Shown here piece after piece: positions 8,921-17,251 of a stretch of DNA of 64,000 bases. Position 1 is the stretch's first letter. Each line of letters starts with the position of its first letter. The position numbers were made by a program, and so were the translations under genes. The notes below the pieces were generated by a model. That model saw only the letters and a list, made by a program, of their open reading frames with translations. It was not told where the DNA came from and searched no databases. Origin of the DNA: Corynebacterium xerosis NBRC 16721 = ATCC 373 (GTDB lineage Bacteria > Actinomycetota > Actinomycetes > Mycobacteriales > Mycobacteriaceae); assembly GCF_001552415.1 (NCBI RefSeq), contig NZ_BCRD01000001.1:496001-560000 (forward strand). Direction: 5' to 3'.

Positions 8921-9615
8921 TCCCTCATGTCGTGGTCGCGCCGGGCCCACAGGAACACCAGCAGCGCGGCCAGGATGCCGGCGGCGGACACGATTCCGGC
9001 CCACAGCATCAGCTGGTCCCGGTCGGTGCTGCCGGCGGGGGAGGAGGCCCAGAAGGTCGTGTCCCGGCCGCCGTCCATGGTCCATCGCACGGTGTTGCCG
9101 CCATCGACCGTTCCGTTGGTGCCGGTGACGGGGGCGGGAAACGCGATGGCCAGGGTGACGCGCGCACCGGGGTGGCTGGTGAGCGAGGCCTTGCCCGACA
9201 CCGACACCTGGTTGCCGCCGATGCGCTCGAGTTCGAGGTCGATGGCGTCGCCCGCCGCGGAATCGACGAGGTCGTGGACCTCCTCGAAGGTCAGGTCGCG
9301 CACCACGTAGGTTGCCGTGCGGTCGCCGCCGGACACGCCGTTCTCCACGGTGACGCCGTCGCTGAACGCATCGGGGACGTCCCACAGATTCTCGCGGTCG
9401 GTCGCGCCCTGGGGCACCGACACGTGGATGGTGCCGTTGACGCGGTCGGAGCCGGTGATGGTCATCGCCGCATCGGTGGTGAAGCAGCCCGACAACGCGA
9501 GCGCCGGAGCGAGGGCCGCCACCGCCAGGGTTTTCCGGACGCGTCCGCGCCACCGGGGCGAACGTGCGCCGGGATCGGACCCGCGGATCGTGCGGGATTT
9601 CGTCTCAACGGTCAT
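8917..9615 (-). CDS. lppM: LppM-like lipoprotein, DUF3153 type
   Basis: A 232-residue lipoprotein. The signal peptide ends in the lipobox ALSGC (Cys near residue 48), a beta-rich domain follows, and a C-terminal transmembrane helix (WAGIVSAAGILAALLVFLW) ends in Arg/Asp residues, so the protein is anchored at both ends. This matches M. tuberculosis LppM (Rv2171), which sits at the same place beside metF and an acetyltransferase; LppM has been linked to phagosome processing and lipid binding. The ATG at 9615 is chosen because it overlaps the acetyltransferase stop by 11 bases; an earlier in-frame start at 9669 would overlap that gene by 65 bases. Confidence 0.8.
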   Translation of the reverse strand: MTVETKSRTIRGSDPGARSPRWRGRVRKTLAVAALAPALALSGCFTTDAAMTITGSDRVNGTIHVSVPQGATDRENLWDVPDAFSDGVTVENGVSGGDRTATYVVRDLTFEEVHDLVDSAAGDAIDLELERIGGNQVSVSGKASLTSHPGARVTLAIAFPAPVTGTNGTVDGGNTVRWTMDGGRDTTFWASSPAGSTDRDQLMLWAGIVSAAGILAALLVFLWARRDHDMRD

Positions 9616-10288
9616 TCTGATCGCCCTTCCCGGACGGTCGGGCGGTTGCGGTGCCGGCGGCGTCGTCAAGCGAATCCGCGCGGCCCGGGCCCGGCAGCGG
9701 AAGCTTCGCCCCGAGCACCGCGAATGGGCGGGAATCGCCCGCGAAGTGGAAGTCGCGCAGCACGTCGGTGAACCCGAGCCGGCGGTAGAGGCGCCACGCG
9801 CGGTTGGCCTCGGCGGCGACCTCCGGGGTCGACAGCAGGACGCGGGCCTCGGGGCGGCCGCGCATCAGCTCGACGAGCAGCCGTTCGCCCAGCCGCGCGC
9901 CCTGGTGGCGGGGGTCGACGTGGATCTCGGCGAGCTCGACGTAATCGCCGAGAGTGCCCGTGACGGCATCGAGCGGGGCTCGGCGCGCGGCCAAGCCCGC
10001 CCGGACCTGCACGTGCCACCACTGCGTGGACGTGCCCGTCTGGCAATACGCGACGCCGGCCAGGGGAAAGCTCGGATCGGCCAGGGCCACGTGGGCCGCG
10101 ACGTCGTGGGGGTGCGCGATTGCGGCGACGGCCGACCAGCCGGGCTCGTGGCGGGCCAGGGCCCAGGCGCGGACGCGCGAATCGATGACCGACGGGTCGT
10201 AGCCCATCGCCCGGACGTAAAGGGAGACGGCCTCGTGGAGCCGGAGCCGGAAGATCGGTTCCGGCAGGGGGAGGACGCTGTATCGCAC
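9605..10288 (-). CDS. GNAT-family N-acetyltransferase (Rv2170-like)
   Basis: A 227-residue protein with the GNAT acetyl-CoA site in its second half: ELAEIHVDPRHQGARLGERLL (motif A, near residues 127-147) and RLYRRLGF. The N-terminal 90 residues are a family-specific extension. In M. tuberculosis the neighbour Rv2170 is a GNAT enzyme reported to act on isocitrate dehydrogenase; the same substrate here is only inferred from synteny. Its last bases overlap the start of lppM, so the two genes form an operon. It is divergent from the SOS-type promoter at 10.4 kb. Confidence 0.82.
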   Translation of the reverse strand: MRYSVLPLPEPIFRLRLHEAVSLYVRAMGYDPSVIDSRVRAWALARHEPGWSAVAAIAHPHDVAAHVALADPSFPLAGVAYCQTGTSTQWWHVQVRAGLAARRAPLDAVTGTLGDYVELAEIHVDPRHQGARLGERLLVELMRGRPEARVLLSTPEVAAEANRAWRLYRRLGFTDVLRDFHFAGDSRPFAVLGAKLPLPGPGRADSLDDAAGTATARPSGKGDQNDR

Positions 10289-10382
10289 CCGTCCAGCTTA
10301 GCCGGGGCGGGTGCGCGGGGTTCGGGGGCTTGACGACGGGCCGGTGCGGGTCGTCGAACTGCGGGGAACCGCCGATTGACCA

Positions 10383-10411
10383 TTGTGTACGAATGGATGT
10401 TCGATTATGCT
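10383..10411 (+). promoter_or_regulatory. Promoter with a LexA/SOS box between -35 and -10
   Basis: TTGTGT (10383-10388), a 17-base spacer and TATGCT (10406-10411) form a sigma-70-type promoter. Inside the spacer at 10390-10403 lies CGAATGGATGTTCG, which differs in one base from the actinobacterial LexA box CGAAC-N4-GTTCG. A repressor bound here would sit across the RNA polymerase site, the normal SOS arrangement. The first convincing gene downstream is the HEPN-domain gene at 10555. Confidence 0.65.
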
Positions 10412-10554
10412 GGAGGGTGAATCCGACGGAGGATTTAGTGTTCGGGTCGTCGCGCAGGCGATGGCGGTCCGGTGGTGCGGTACCCGTCGAAAGAGTGGTC
10501 GATGTCGGCGCCGGTGGTGGCGCGGACGATGGATGAACGGAAAGGAGAAGTCGG

Positions 10555-10974
10555 ATGGCACGGATCGGGAACGGGAGGAGCGCGGTGGTCGCGCCGTCGG
10601 GGCTGTCTCCGCAGGCGGTGAGTTTCCTGGGGCGGGCGTCGTCACTGCTGTCGCAAGCGCGGGTGGCGGCGCCGGCGGATCGTCTGGACCTGTCGTATCA
10701 GGCGGCGCTGCGGGTGGCGGGCGCGGTGCTGGCCGCGAATCCGGGCCGGCGCCGCAAGGAGGATCACAGTGCGTGGGCGCGAGTTCGGCGGCATGCGCCC
10801 GAGTACTCCGGCTGGGCGGCCCGGTTCGAGGCGTTCTCCCGGCAGTGGGAGGACGTGCGGCTGGGGTTGGTGCGCGGCGTCGACGAGCTCGAGGCCCGGC
10901 GGGTGCAGGCCATGGCGGCCGACTTTCTGGCGGAGGTGGAGGCGGATTTCGGGATGCTGTCCGACGTGGCCTGA
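10555..10974 (+). CDS. SAV_6107-family HEPN-domain protein
   Basis: A 139-residue all-helical protein matching the actinobacterial SAV_6107 HEPN family: a leading helix (FLGRASSLLSQAR), a second helix with many Ala (LSYQAALRVAGAVLAA), an Arg/Lys turn, then SAWARVRRHAPEYSGWAARFEAF and a last helix. HEPN folds are common in RNases and toxin-antitoxin proteins, but the classical R-x4-6-H catalytic pair is not obvious here, so activity is uncertain (a basic R-R-H appears near residue 80). AAAGGAG lies eight bases before the ATG. The promoter upstream carries an SOS box, suggesting DNA-damage induction. No antitoxin-like partner follows; the next gene is a DUF3040 membrane protein. Confidence 0.75.
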   Translation: MARIGNGRSAVVAPSGLSPQAVSFLGRASSLLSQARVAAPADRLDLSYQAALRVAGAVLAANPGRRRKEDHSAWARVRRHAPEYSGWAARFEAFSRQWEDVRLGLVRGVDELEARRVQAMAADFLAEVEADFGMLSDVA

Positions 10975-11038
10975 TTCGCGAGGGGAGACGCGGCCTGATC
11001 CCCGCGGGAATGTGGTGGTTCGGGCGGGGGCGCGTGCG

Positions 11039-11044
11039 TACACT
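11039..11044 (+). promoter_or_regulatory. -10 candidate TACACT before the DUF3040 gene
   Basis: TACACT is the best -10 match between the HEPN and DUF3040 genes. It would give a leader of about 180 bases, and I see no clear -35. It is the only supportable regulatory signal in this 255-base gap. Confidence 0.35.
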
Positions 11045-11229
11045 GGCCCGCATATGAGGCGAGGACCCCGATCTTCGCGCGGCATGCGGTGCGCCGGGCG
11101 GATTCGGGAACAAAAGAGGCGCTTCGGCCGTTGAAGTTTGTGAGAAGGACCGTAGTGGCCGCGCGCAGGTGCCGCCGGTGCGGTGATCGAGACAACGACT
11201 ATCCCGACCACGGGTCAGGGGAGGATTCC

Positions 11230-11649
11230 ATGGGACTTTCCGAGCAGGAACAGAGGATGCTCGCCGAGATCGAATCGGCGCTGTATGCCGAGGATCCGAA
11301 GTTCGGTTCCGCCATGTCCGGAAAGTCGATGGGCCTGGATTCCGGTGGAACGTCCCGGGGCTTCAGTCCCCGCGTCATCGCCATCATCGGCGTCGGGCTG
11401 CTGCTGCTGATCGGCGGCATGGCGCTGGCGAACATCAGCCTGTGGTTCGTGACGCTCAGCGTCGTCGGCTTCCTGGCCATGTTCGGCGCCGGCGTGTGGG
11501 CCCTGACCGGGTCCGGTGACGGGGCGAAGCTCGTGTCCGTCGGCGCCGACGGATCCCGCTCGTCCGCGAAGTCCCGCAAGCCCCGCCGACAGGGTTCGTC
11601 CGGCGGCGGCATGGAAGACCGTTTCCGCGGGCGTTTCCAGGGGCGCTGA
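11230..11649 (+). CDS. DUF3040 membrane protein
   Basis: A 139-residue protein of the actinobacterial DUF3040 family. The N-terminus MGLSEQEQRMLAEIE is the family signature, followed by an acidic segment, two adjacent transmembrane helices (about residues 50-95) and a basic, Gly/Ser-rich tail ending in Arg-rich sequence. Members are small inner-membrane proteins found just upstream of mraZ in many Corynebacteriales; M. tuberculosis has one (Rv2169c) at the equivalent place. Function unknown. The ATG at 11230 is chosen because GGGGAGG stands seven bases upstream and it begins with the family signature; the frame is open further upstream without similarity. Confidence 0.8.
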   Translation: MGLSEQEQRMLAEIESALYAEDPKFGSAMSGKSMGLDSGGTSRGFSPRVIAIIGVGLLLLIGGMALANISLWFVTLSVVGFLAMFGAGVWALTGSGDGAKLVSVGADGSRSSAKSRKPRRQGSSGGGMEDRFRGRFQGR

Positions 11650-11732
11650 CCCGAGCTTTTCGAACTTCCCGGAGTTCTCCGGGCTCCCTGCGTTTTTCCC
11701 GAACCTTCGCGGAATCCCCGAGTTTCACCCGA

Positions 11733-11765
11733 CCCCGCCCCGGCCATTGCCGGGGCGGGGTTTTT
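11733..11765 (+). terminator. Rho-independent terminator after the DUF3040 gene
   Basis: Perfect 12-bp G+C stem (11733-11744 with 11749-11760), a CATT loop and a run of five T. It separates the pknL-region genes from the dcw cluster. Confidence 0.9.
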
Positions 11766-11833
11766 CGTGCGCCGGGCGTCTCTTAGCGCTCGGGGCCGAC
11801 CCGAACGGTGCGCGTCGCACCGGTGATGACGTA

Positions 11834-11897
11834 AACCCACCCCGAATGGCTTAACCCACCCGCTCTAACGGGTGGGTTAAGCCATTCGGGGTGGGTT
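11834..11897. repeat. Hairpin element with 9-10-9 arms
   Basis: Perfect 29-bp inverted repeat (11834-11862 and 11869-11897) around a 6-base loop. Each arm is itself built from a 9-mer AACCCACCC, a 10-mer CGAATGGCTT and the same 9-mer again. There is no T-run on either side, so it is not an ordinary terminator. Three more elements with the same arm layout but other sequence lie at 52.2-53.5 kb. Confidence 0.9.
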
Positions 11898-12217
11898 AAG
11901 GCGCATCGGCCTGTCCCCACTTCGCCCCACCTCGAGTCCCCGCTTTCTCCCACTAGGCCGTGCGGACGGGCTTCCGTTCCGCCGGTGCCGGGCTGTCGGA
12001 GCCAGGGCTCGCAGGGCGAAGTTGAGAGTTGTGGGGAGAAACGCCAGGTCGGGGCAAAACTCGTTCCACTTAAAGATGTGATGCGCGACACGCCGGGTGG
12101 CCACGCCGTTGTGGTCGAAATCGTCGTGAAGCAATGCCGTGACACTGTGTGCGGGCGAACGCCCCACCTGGGAATATGCAGGTTGACAGGTTTTCAGGGT
12201 GAATGAACGGCATGAAA

Positions 12218-12264
12218 GTGGGGCGAGGAGGTGTTGCTAGTGGGGCAAAGTGGGGTACTGTGGG
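12218..12264 (+). promoter_or_regulatory. MraZ operator boxes
   Basis: Four GTGGG repeats on the plus strand at 12218, 12240, 12250 and 12260. The last three are spaced exactly 10 bp apart, the arrangement of known MraZ binding sites (TGGGN repeats on one face of the helix). Expected role: MraZ represses its own promoter and thereby the start of the dcw operon. Confidence 0.8.
12234..12261 (+). promoter_or_regulatory. Candidate mraZ promoter overlapping MraZ boxes
   Basis: TTGCTA (12234-12239), a 16-base spacer and TACTGT (12256-12261) overlap the GTGGG boxes, which would let MraZ block RNA polymerase. A perfect TTGACA at 12183-12188 is an alternative -35 but has no good -10 at 16-18 bases. 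Confidence 0.45.
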
Positions 12265-12377
12265 CCGTGATGTTGGAGAGGTCGACCGACATCGCAGGAA
12301 AAAGACGAATACCGATGAGATGACGAGATGCGGCGCCACCGCATCGTCCGGGTAAGGGGAGAGGAGCCGGCAGCGAC

Positions 12378-12809
12378 ATGTTCCTCGGCACCTACACCCC
12401 GAAGCTGGACGACAAGGGTCGTCTGACGCTCCCGGCGAAGTTCCGCGACGAACTCGCCGGCGGGTTGATGGTGACCAAGGGGCAGGACCACTCGCTGGCC
12501 GTCTACCCCAAGGACGAGTTCATCCAGCTCGCGCAGCGCGCGACGAAGGCATCGCGGACCAACACCCGCGCCCGCGCCTTCATCCGCAACCTGGCGGCGA
12601 GCACCGATGAGCAGCGGCCCGACGGGTCGGGGCGCATCACGTTGTCGGCGGATCACCGCACCTACGCGGGCCTGACCAAGGAATGCGTGGTCATCGGATC
12701 GATCGATTTCCTGGAGATCTGGGACAAGCAGTCCTGGGAGGCCTACCAGGCGGAGCACGAGGAAGACTTCTCCGACGGCGAAGACGATTCGCTGTTCGGG
12801 GTTCTGTAG
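12378..12809 (+). CDS. mraZ: Transcriptional regulator MraZ
   Basis: A 143-residue protein with two SpoVT/AbrB-like half-barrels. The first contains the signature [16 protein letters not shown] (residues 11-26), the second [13 protein letters not shown] (near 82-94). MraZ forms a ring-shaped multimer that binds GTGGG repeats and represses the dcw operon; four such boxes lie 115-160 bases upstream. It is the first gene of the cluster, with GGGGAGAGGAG just before the ATG. The acidic tail (DFSDGEDD) is common in actinobacterial members. Confidence 0.97.
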   Translation: MFLGTYTPKLDDKGRLTLPAKFRDELAGGLMVTKGQDHSLAVYPKDEFIQLAQRATKASRTNTRARAFIRNLAASTDEQRPDGSGRITLSADHRTYAGLTKECVVIGSIDFLEIWDKQSWEAYQAEHEEDFSDGEDDSLFGVL

Positions 12810-12854
12810 GACTCGCCGCGCCGCCCGGGACGGGAGCGTCCGCAAGGACTCTGT

Positions 12855-12899
12855 CCGAACCGACCCTGGTGTACTTCCCCGATACCAGGTTCGGGTCGG
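12855..12899 (+). ncRNA. Structured leader of rsmH with alternative pairings
   Basis: In the 170-base gap between mraZ and rsmH a hairpin CCTGGT/ACCAGG (12865-12870 with 12884-12889) can be extended in two mutually exclusive ways: CCGAA (12855-12859) with TTCGG (12890-12894), or CCGACC (12860-12865) with GGTCGG (12894-12899). Actinobacteria have a described mraW RNA motif at this location; whether this sequence matches it could not be tested. Confidence 0.4.
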
Positions 12900-12979
12900 G
12901 CAGGGCCCTGTGCACGCACCCCGCGATCGAATGAAGCGAGGAAAACCAGGCCAAGCGAGAACGTCCGGAGGGAGTGCCG

Positions 12980-14185
12980 ATGACCGATGTCAACGATGTG
13001 ACTGGAGTGGTCGACGGTGCTGAAGTTGCATCCGGAATGAGCGCCTCGGCTGCCGCGAGCAGTTCGGCGGCCAACGCCGCGAACAGCTCGGCGGCCAACG
13101 CCGCGAGCGATTCCGCAGCCGCCCCCGGCGACCGGAAATCCGGCGAGCACGGTCACGTGCCCGTCCTCCTCGATCGCGTCACCGCCCTCCTCGAACCCGG
13201 CATCACCGCCGTTGGCTCGCCCGACGGAACCGGCGCCGTCGTCGTCGACGGCACCCTCGGCGCCGGCGGACACGCCGAGCATCTGCTGGAGACCTTCCCC
13301 GGGCTGCACCTCATCGGCCTCGACCGCGACGCCGCGGCTCTGACCTCGGCCCGCAAGCGCCTGGCGCGTTTCGGCGACCGCTTCGTCGGGGTCCAGACCC
13401 GTTTCGACGGCCTCGCGGACGTCATCGGCATCGACGGCGCCGTGGCGGTGCCCGGCTTCGATCCCGACGACACCGCCAACCTCGATCCGCAGGCGCCCGC
13501 CATCGCGCTGGCCCGTGACGTCGGCGTCGCCGGCGCGCTGTTCGACCTCGGCGTGTCGTCGATGCAGCTGGACCAGGTGGACCGCGGTTTCGCCTACCGG
13601 GTCGACGCGCCGCTGGACATGCGGATGGACCCCACCACGGGCCCGACCGCGGCGGACGTGCTCAACGGCTACTCGCACGGCGATCTCGCCCGGATCCTGT
13701 CGACGTACGGGGACGAGCGTTTCGCGGGCCGCATCGCCACCGCGGTGCTGCGCGAGCGCGAGAAGGAGCCGTTCACCACGTCGGGTCGTCTCGTGGAGTT
13801 GCTTTACGACGCCATCCCGGCCGCATCACGGCGCACCGGAGGACACCCCGCGAAGCGCACGTTCCAGGCGCTGCGCGTGGAGGTCAACCGGGAGCTGGAG
13901 GCGCTGGAGAACGTCCTGCCCATGACCTGCGAGGGCCTCGCGGTCGGGGGCCGGACGGTCTACATGAGCTACCAGAGCCTCGAGGATCGCCTGGTCAAGC
14001 GCGAGTTCGCGGAGCGCGTGAAGTCGACGACGCCCGCGGGCCTGCCGATGGAACTGCCGGGCCACGAGCCGAAGTTCCGGTTGATCACCCGCGGGGCCGT
14101 GAAAGCGGACGCGCGGGAGATAGAGGACAACCCTCGCGCCGCGCCGGTTCGCGTCAGATGCATCGAACGCACCCGGACCGATTGA
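12980..14185 (+). CDS. rsmH: 16S rRNA (cytosine(1402)-N4)-methyltransferase RsmH
   Basis: A 401-residue AdoMet methyltransferase (MraW) that modifies C1402 in the ribosomal P-site. Core motifs: HVPVLLDRV at the start of the domain, the AdoMet loop [28 protein letters not shown], and [12 protein letters not shown] near the C-terminus. The first about 55 residues are an Ala/Ser-rich low-complexity extension containing a duplicated segment (24-bp repeat at 13061-13108). ATG 12980 is preferred over GTG 12974 because GGAGGG lies seven bases before it. Second gene of the dcw operon. Confidence 0.95.
   Translation: MTDVNDVTGVVDGAEVASGMSASAAASSSAANAANSSAANAASDSAAAPGDRKSGEHGHVPVLLDRVTALLEPGITAVGSPDGTGAVVVDGTLGAGGHAEHLLETFPGLHLIGLDRDAAALTSARKRLARFGDRFVGVQTRFDGLADVIGIDGAVAVPGFDPDDTANLDPQAPAIALARDVGVAGALFDLGVSSMQLDQVDRGFAYRVDAPLDMRMDPTTGPTAADVLNGYSHGDLARILSTYGDERFAGRIATAVLREREKEPFTTSGRLVELLYDAIPAASRRTGGHPAKRTFQALRVEVNRELEALENVLPMTCEGLAVGGRTVYMSYQSLEDRLVKREFAERVKSTTPAGLPMELPGHEPKFRLITRGAVKADAREIEDNPRAAPVRVRCIERTRTD
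13061..13108 (+). repeat. 24-bp tandem duplication in the rsmH extension
   Basis: Two 24-base copies (13061-13084 and 13085-13108) differing at two positions encode an eight-residue Ala/Asn/Ser unit twice. The period keeps the reading frame. Confidence 0.8.
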
Positions 14186-14315
14186 CCGGGAGCGCCGCAG
14201 TGACCGCCGAACGGACCACAACCGAATAACCCACTCACCTCAGCACCACAGCACCACCCACCGAAACACCGACCACCACGACCCGCCGCTCACGGCGATG
14301 ACCACGGGAGTAGCC

Positions 14316-15056
14316 ATGGCAGCCACCATCACGGACGACGCCCCCGCCCGCACGATCGGGCGCGGCTCCGTCGCGTCGCCCGCGGCGCCCGCACCCGCCC
14401 GGCGGGGCAAGGGGCGGCGTTCCACCTACCGCGGCCGCACCGGTTCGCGGCAGATCGTCTCGCTCCGCGGCCGCCGTCTTACCAACACGACCGCCGACAA
14501 GTCGACGGTGCGGTTCGCCGTCGGCTCGATCATCGTGGTGGTCCTGGGCATCATGCTGGCGATGGGCCTGTCGGGCCTGTCGACCTCCCAGACGTTCCAG
14601 CTCAGCGAGGCCCGCCAGGAGGAACAGCGCCTCCGCGACGGCATCTCCGTCCTCGAGCGCGACGTCGAGTTCCAGCGCTCCACCGCCGAGATCGCCCGCC
14701 GCGCCGCCGAGGCCGGCATGCTCAACGTCGAGCAGCCGGCCATCCTGGTCGTCGGCGAAGACGACGCCGTCCACGAGGTCCGTCCCGGTGATCCGGCCCA
14801 TCAGCGCATCGTCGACATCAACGGCGCCGCGGTCCGCCCCGACGCCCCGACGTCGGATCCCGCGGAAACCGACCGGGTGCCGGGCATGCAGGCCCCGGCC
14901 ATTCAGGAAGGCAGCCCGGTGGCCCCGCAGCTGCCCGCCCAGGCCCCGTACGCCCCCAACTCGGCCCGACCGCCGGCCGCCCCCGCGCCGGCGCCCGCCC
15001 CGGCTCCCGCCGAGGACGTCAATCCCGGGGGCGCACCCGCCCCGGCTGTAGACTGA
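14316..15056 (+). CDS. ftsL: Cell division protein FtsL
   Basis: A 246-residue bitopic protein: a basic cytoplasmic N-terminus, one transmembrane helix (about residues 75-97, IIVVVLGIMLAMGL), a heptad-type coiled coil (ARQEEQRLRDGISVLERDVEFQ) and a long periplasmic Pro/Ala tail. FtsL belongs to the divisome complex that activates FtsW-FtsI. Identity comes from topology and from its place between rsmH and ftsI, since FtsL sequences are poorly conserved. The ATG at 14316 has GGGAG five bases upstream; an in-frame ATG at 14298 is weaker. Confidence 0.85.
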   Translation: MAATITDDAPARTIGRGSVASPAAPAPARRGKGRRSTYRGRTGSRQIVSLRGRRLTNTTADKSTVRFAVGSIIVVVLGIMLAMGLSGLSTSQTFQLSEARQEEQRLRDGISVLERDVEFQRSTAEIARRAAEAGMLNVEQPAILVVGEDDAVHEVRPGDPAHQRIVDINGAAVRPDAPTSDPAETDRVPGMQAPAIQEGSPVAPQLPAQAPYAPNSARPPAAPAPAPAPAPAEDVNPGGAPAPAVD

Positions 15057-15113
15057 CGCCCGCATGCGAGCACGGCACGCCGCCGCGCTCCGTCGACCGA
15101 GAAGGCACCAGGC

Positions 15114-17153
15114 ATGATCCGTTCCTCTGACGACCACGGCGATTCCGGACAGTTCCGGGATCGCCGGGGTCGTCGTATCCCGGTCGAATCGGGGACCCGC
15201 CCGACGCCGCGCCGCAACCGCGCGCTGGCGTCGTCGGAACGCGTCGATTCCTCGGGCTCGGAGTTCCACCGCCGGCGCAAGATGCTCCAGGGCATCGGAG
15301 CGATCATCGTGGTCGTGCTCATCGCCCGGCTCGGCTGGGTCCAGCTCGTGGCCGGCCCCGATCTGGCGGCCCGCGCCCAGAGCCAGCGCACCATCGAGGT
15401 CGTCGACCCGGCCCGCCGCGGCGCGATCACCGACCGTGACGGCGCGTCCCTGGCGTTCACGCTGGAGGCCCGCAGCCTCACCGCGCACCCGTCGAGCCTG
15501 CGCGCGCACCTGGAGGAAGCCCACCAGCTGTGGCCCGACAAGTATCCGACCTACGAAGAGCGTCTGAAGGACATCGCCGAAGCGCTGCCGACGATGCTCG
15601 ACATGCCCGATCTGGACGCCGAAAAGGAGCGCGACGGCCGCCGTCGTCAAGCGGAGGAGAAGCCGGAGGAAGAAGGCATCCGCGAAACCCCCGGCGGAAT
15701 CAGCTCCACGGAGATCCTGGACAAGCTCCGCGACGAGGAGAGCACCTACGAGGTGTTGGTGCGCAACGTCGATCCCGACAAGGCCGCCGCCGTCGTCGAA
15801 CGGTTCCCCGAGCTCGTCTCCGAGCGCCAGGACATCCGCCAGTACCCGAATGGGGCGGTCGGGGCGAACGTCATCGGCAAGATCGGCATGGACGGCGTCG
15901 GCCAGTTTGGCTTCGAGGCCTCCCGCGACGCGACGCTGCAGGGCGTCAACGGCGGGCGCACCGTCGACATCGCCGCCAACGGCATCGCCATCCCCGGCTC
16001 CACCCGCGACCAGCACCCGCCGATCGACGGCACCGACTACGAGCTGACCATCGACGCGGACATGCAGTACTTCGTGCAGCAGCAGGTCCAGCAGGCGAAG
16101 GACAACTCCGGGGCGAAGGAAGCCTCCGCCGTCGTGCTCGACGCCAAGACCGGCGAGATCCTGGCCATGGCGCAGTCCGACACCGCCAACCCGAACCGCG
16201 ACATCGGCCGCGAGGTCGAGGACGGCCGCAACATCGGCAACACCCCGGTGTCGACGCCGTTCGAGCCGGGGTCCGTGGCGAAGATCATCACCGCCGCCGG
16301 CGCGATCGAAGACGGCGTGACCACGCCCGACGAGGTCATCACCGTGCCCGGCTCGATCCACATGTCCGACGTCACCGTCGCCGACGCGTGGCAGCACGGC
16401 CCCGAGCCGTTCACCACGACGGGCATCTTCGGCAAGTCGTCGAACGTGGGCACCCTCATGCTCGCCGACCGCCTGGGCCCGGACCGCTTCGCCGAGCTGC
16501 TGCACGACTTCGGCATGGGCCAGTCCACCGGAGTGGAACTGCCCGGCGAGTCGGCGGGCCTGGTGCCGCAGCGGCCGCAGTGGTCCGGCGGCACCTTCGC
16601 CAACCTGCCCATCGGCCAGGGCATGGCCATGTCGCTGCTGCAGATGACCGGCATCTACCAGACCATCGCCAACGACGGCGTGCGCATCCCGCCGCGGATC
16701 ATCAAGTCCACCACCACGCCCGACGGCACCGTCGTGCCCGCCGAACGCCCGGACTCGGTCGAGGTGGTCAGCCCGGAGACCGCGCGCACCGTGCGCGACA
16801 TGTTCCAGTCCGTGCTGCAGTCCGACCCCACCGGCCGCCAGTCCGGCACCGCCGCCGGCGACGGCATCGAGGGCTACCAGCTCACGGGCAAGACCGGCAC
16901 CGCCCAGAAGGTGGACCCGGACACCGGCCGGTACTCGAACTCGAAGTACCACATCACCTTCGCCGGAATCGCCCCGGCGGACGACCCGCGTTTCGTCATC
17001 GGCATCATGCTCGACGAGCCCGTCCGCGGCGTCCACGGCCAGGGCGGACAGTCCGCGGGGCCGCTGTTCAGCGACATCGCGGCATGGGCCCTCAACCGCT
17101 ACAACGTGCCGCCGGCGCCCCGCGAAGAGGGGACGCTGTTGCTGCAGCCGTAA
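15114..17153 (+). CDS. ftsI: Septal peptidoglycan transpeptidase FtsI (PBP3)
   Basis: A 679-residue class B penicillin-binding protein. It has a short cytoplasmic tail, one transmembrane helix (about 60-80), a pedestal domain with a highly charged Glu/Arg insertion (about 155-195), and the transpeptidase domain. Active-site motifs are visible: PGSVAK (Ser nucleophile with Lys), SSN, and KTGTAQ. It cross-links septal peptidoglycan together with the glycan polymerase FtsW encoded downstream. The ATG at 15114 follows GAAGG. No PASTA repeats are present. Confidence 0.96.
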   Translation: MIRSSDDHGDSGQFRDRRGRRIPVESGTRPTPRRNRALASSERVDSSGSEFHRRRKMLQGIGAIIVVVLIARLGWVQLVAGPDLAARAQSQRTIEVVDPARRGAITDRDGASLAFTLEARSLTAHPSSLRAHLEEAHQLWPDKYPTYEERLKDIAEALPTMLDMPDLDAEKERDGRRRQAEEKPEEEGIRETPGGISSTEILDKLRDEESTYEVLVRNVDPDKAAAVVERFPELVSERQDIRQYPNGAVGANVIGKIGMDGVGQFGFEASRDATLQGVNGGRTVDIAANGIAIPGSTRDQHPPIDGTDYELTIDADMQYFVQQQVQQAKDNSGAKEASAVVLDAKTGEILAMAQSDTANPNRDIGREVEDGRNIGNTPVSTPFEPGSVAKIITAAGAIEDGVTTPDEVITVPGSIHMSDVTVADAWQHGPEPFTTTGIFGKSSNVGTLMLADRLGPDRFAELLHDFGMGQSTGVELPGESAGLVPQRPQWSGGTFANLPIGQGMAMSLLQMTGIYQTIANDGVRIPPRIIKSTTTPDGTVVPAERPDSVEVVSPETARTVRDMFQSVLQSDPTGRQSGTAAGDGIEGYQLTGKTGTAQKVDPDTGRYSNSKYHITFAGIAPADDPRFVIGIMLDEPVRGVHGQGGQSAGPLFSDIAAWALNRYNVPPAPREEGTLLLQP

Positions 17154-17251
17154 CCGGGGCGCCCGGCCCACCCGGCCGGGACCGCCCGACAGTCCCGCGC
17201 GAGACCCGCGCACGACAATCGCCATCACCCGCCGAACGCCCAAGGAGCATC

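Larger units (their letters stand above)
11766..12377. other. Gene-free stretch upstream of mraZ
   Basis: About 610 bases without a convincing gene. It holds the 64-base hairpin element at 11834-11897, then non-coding sequence with no clear feature to about 12180, then the mraZ promoter and operator region. Short minus-strand reading frames here (best at 11877-12167) have no ribosome binding site or recognisable family and are not called. Confidence 0.6.

Noticed and set aside
11877-12167. Minus-strand reading frame of 96 codons with protein-like stretches
   Set aside because: No ribosome binding site, no family match, and it ends inside the hairpin element. It could be a gene remnant but evidence is too thin.
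12183-12188. Perfect TTGACA upstream of mraZ as main -35
   Set aside because: No acceptable -10 at 16-18 bases; the promoter over the MraZ boxes fits better.
14235-17243. 1002-codon minus-strand frame opposite ftsL and ftsI
   Set aside because: Shadow of high-G+C coding sequence; the plus-strand genes have full motif support and this frame has none.
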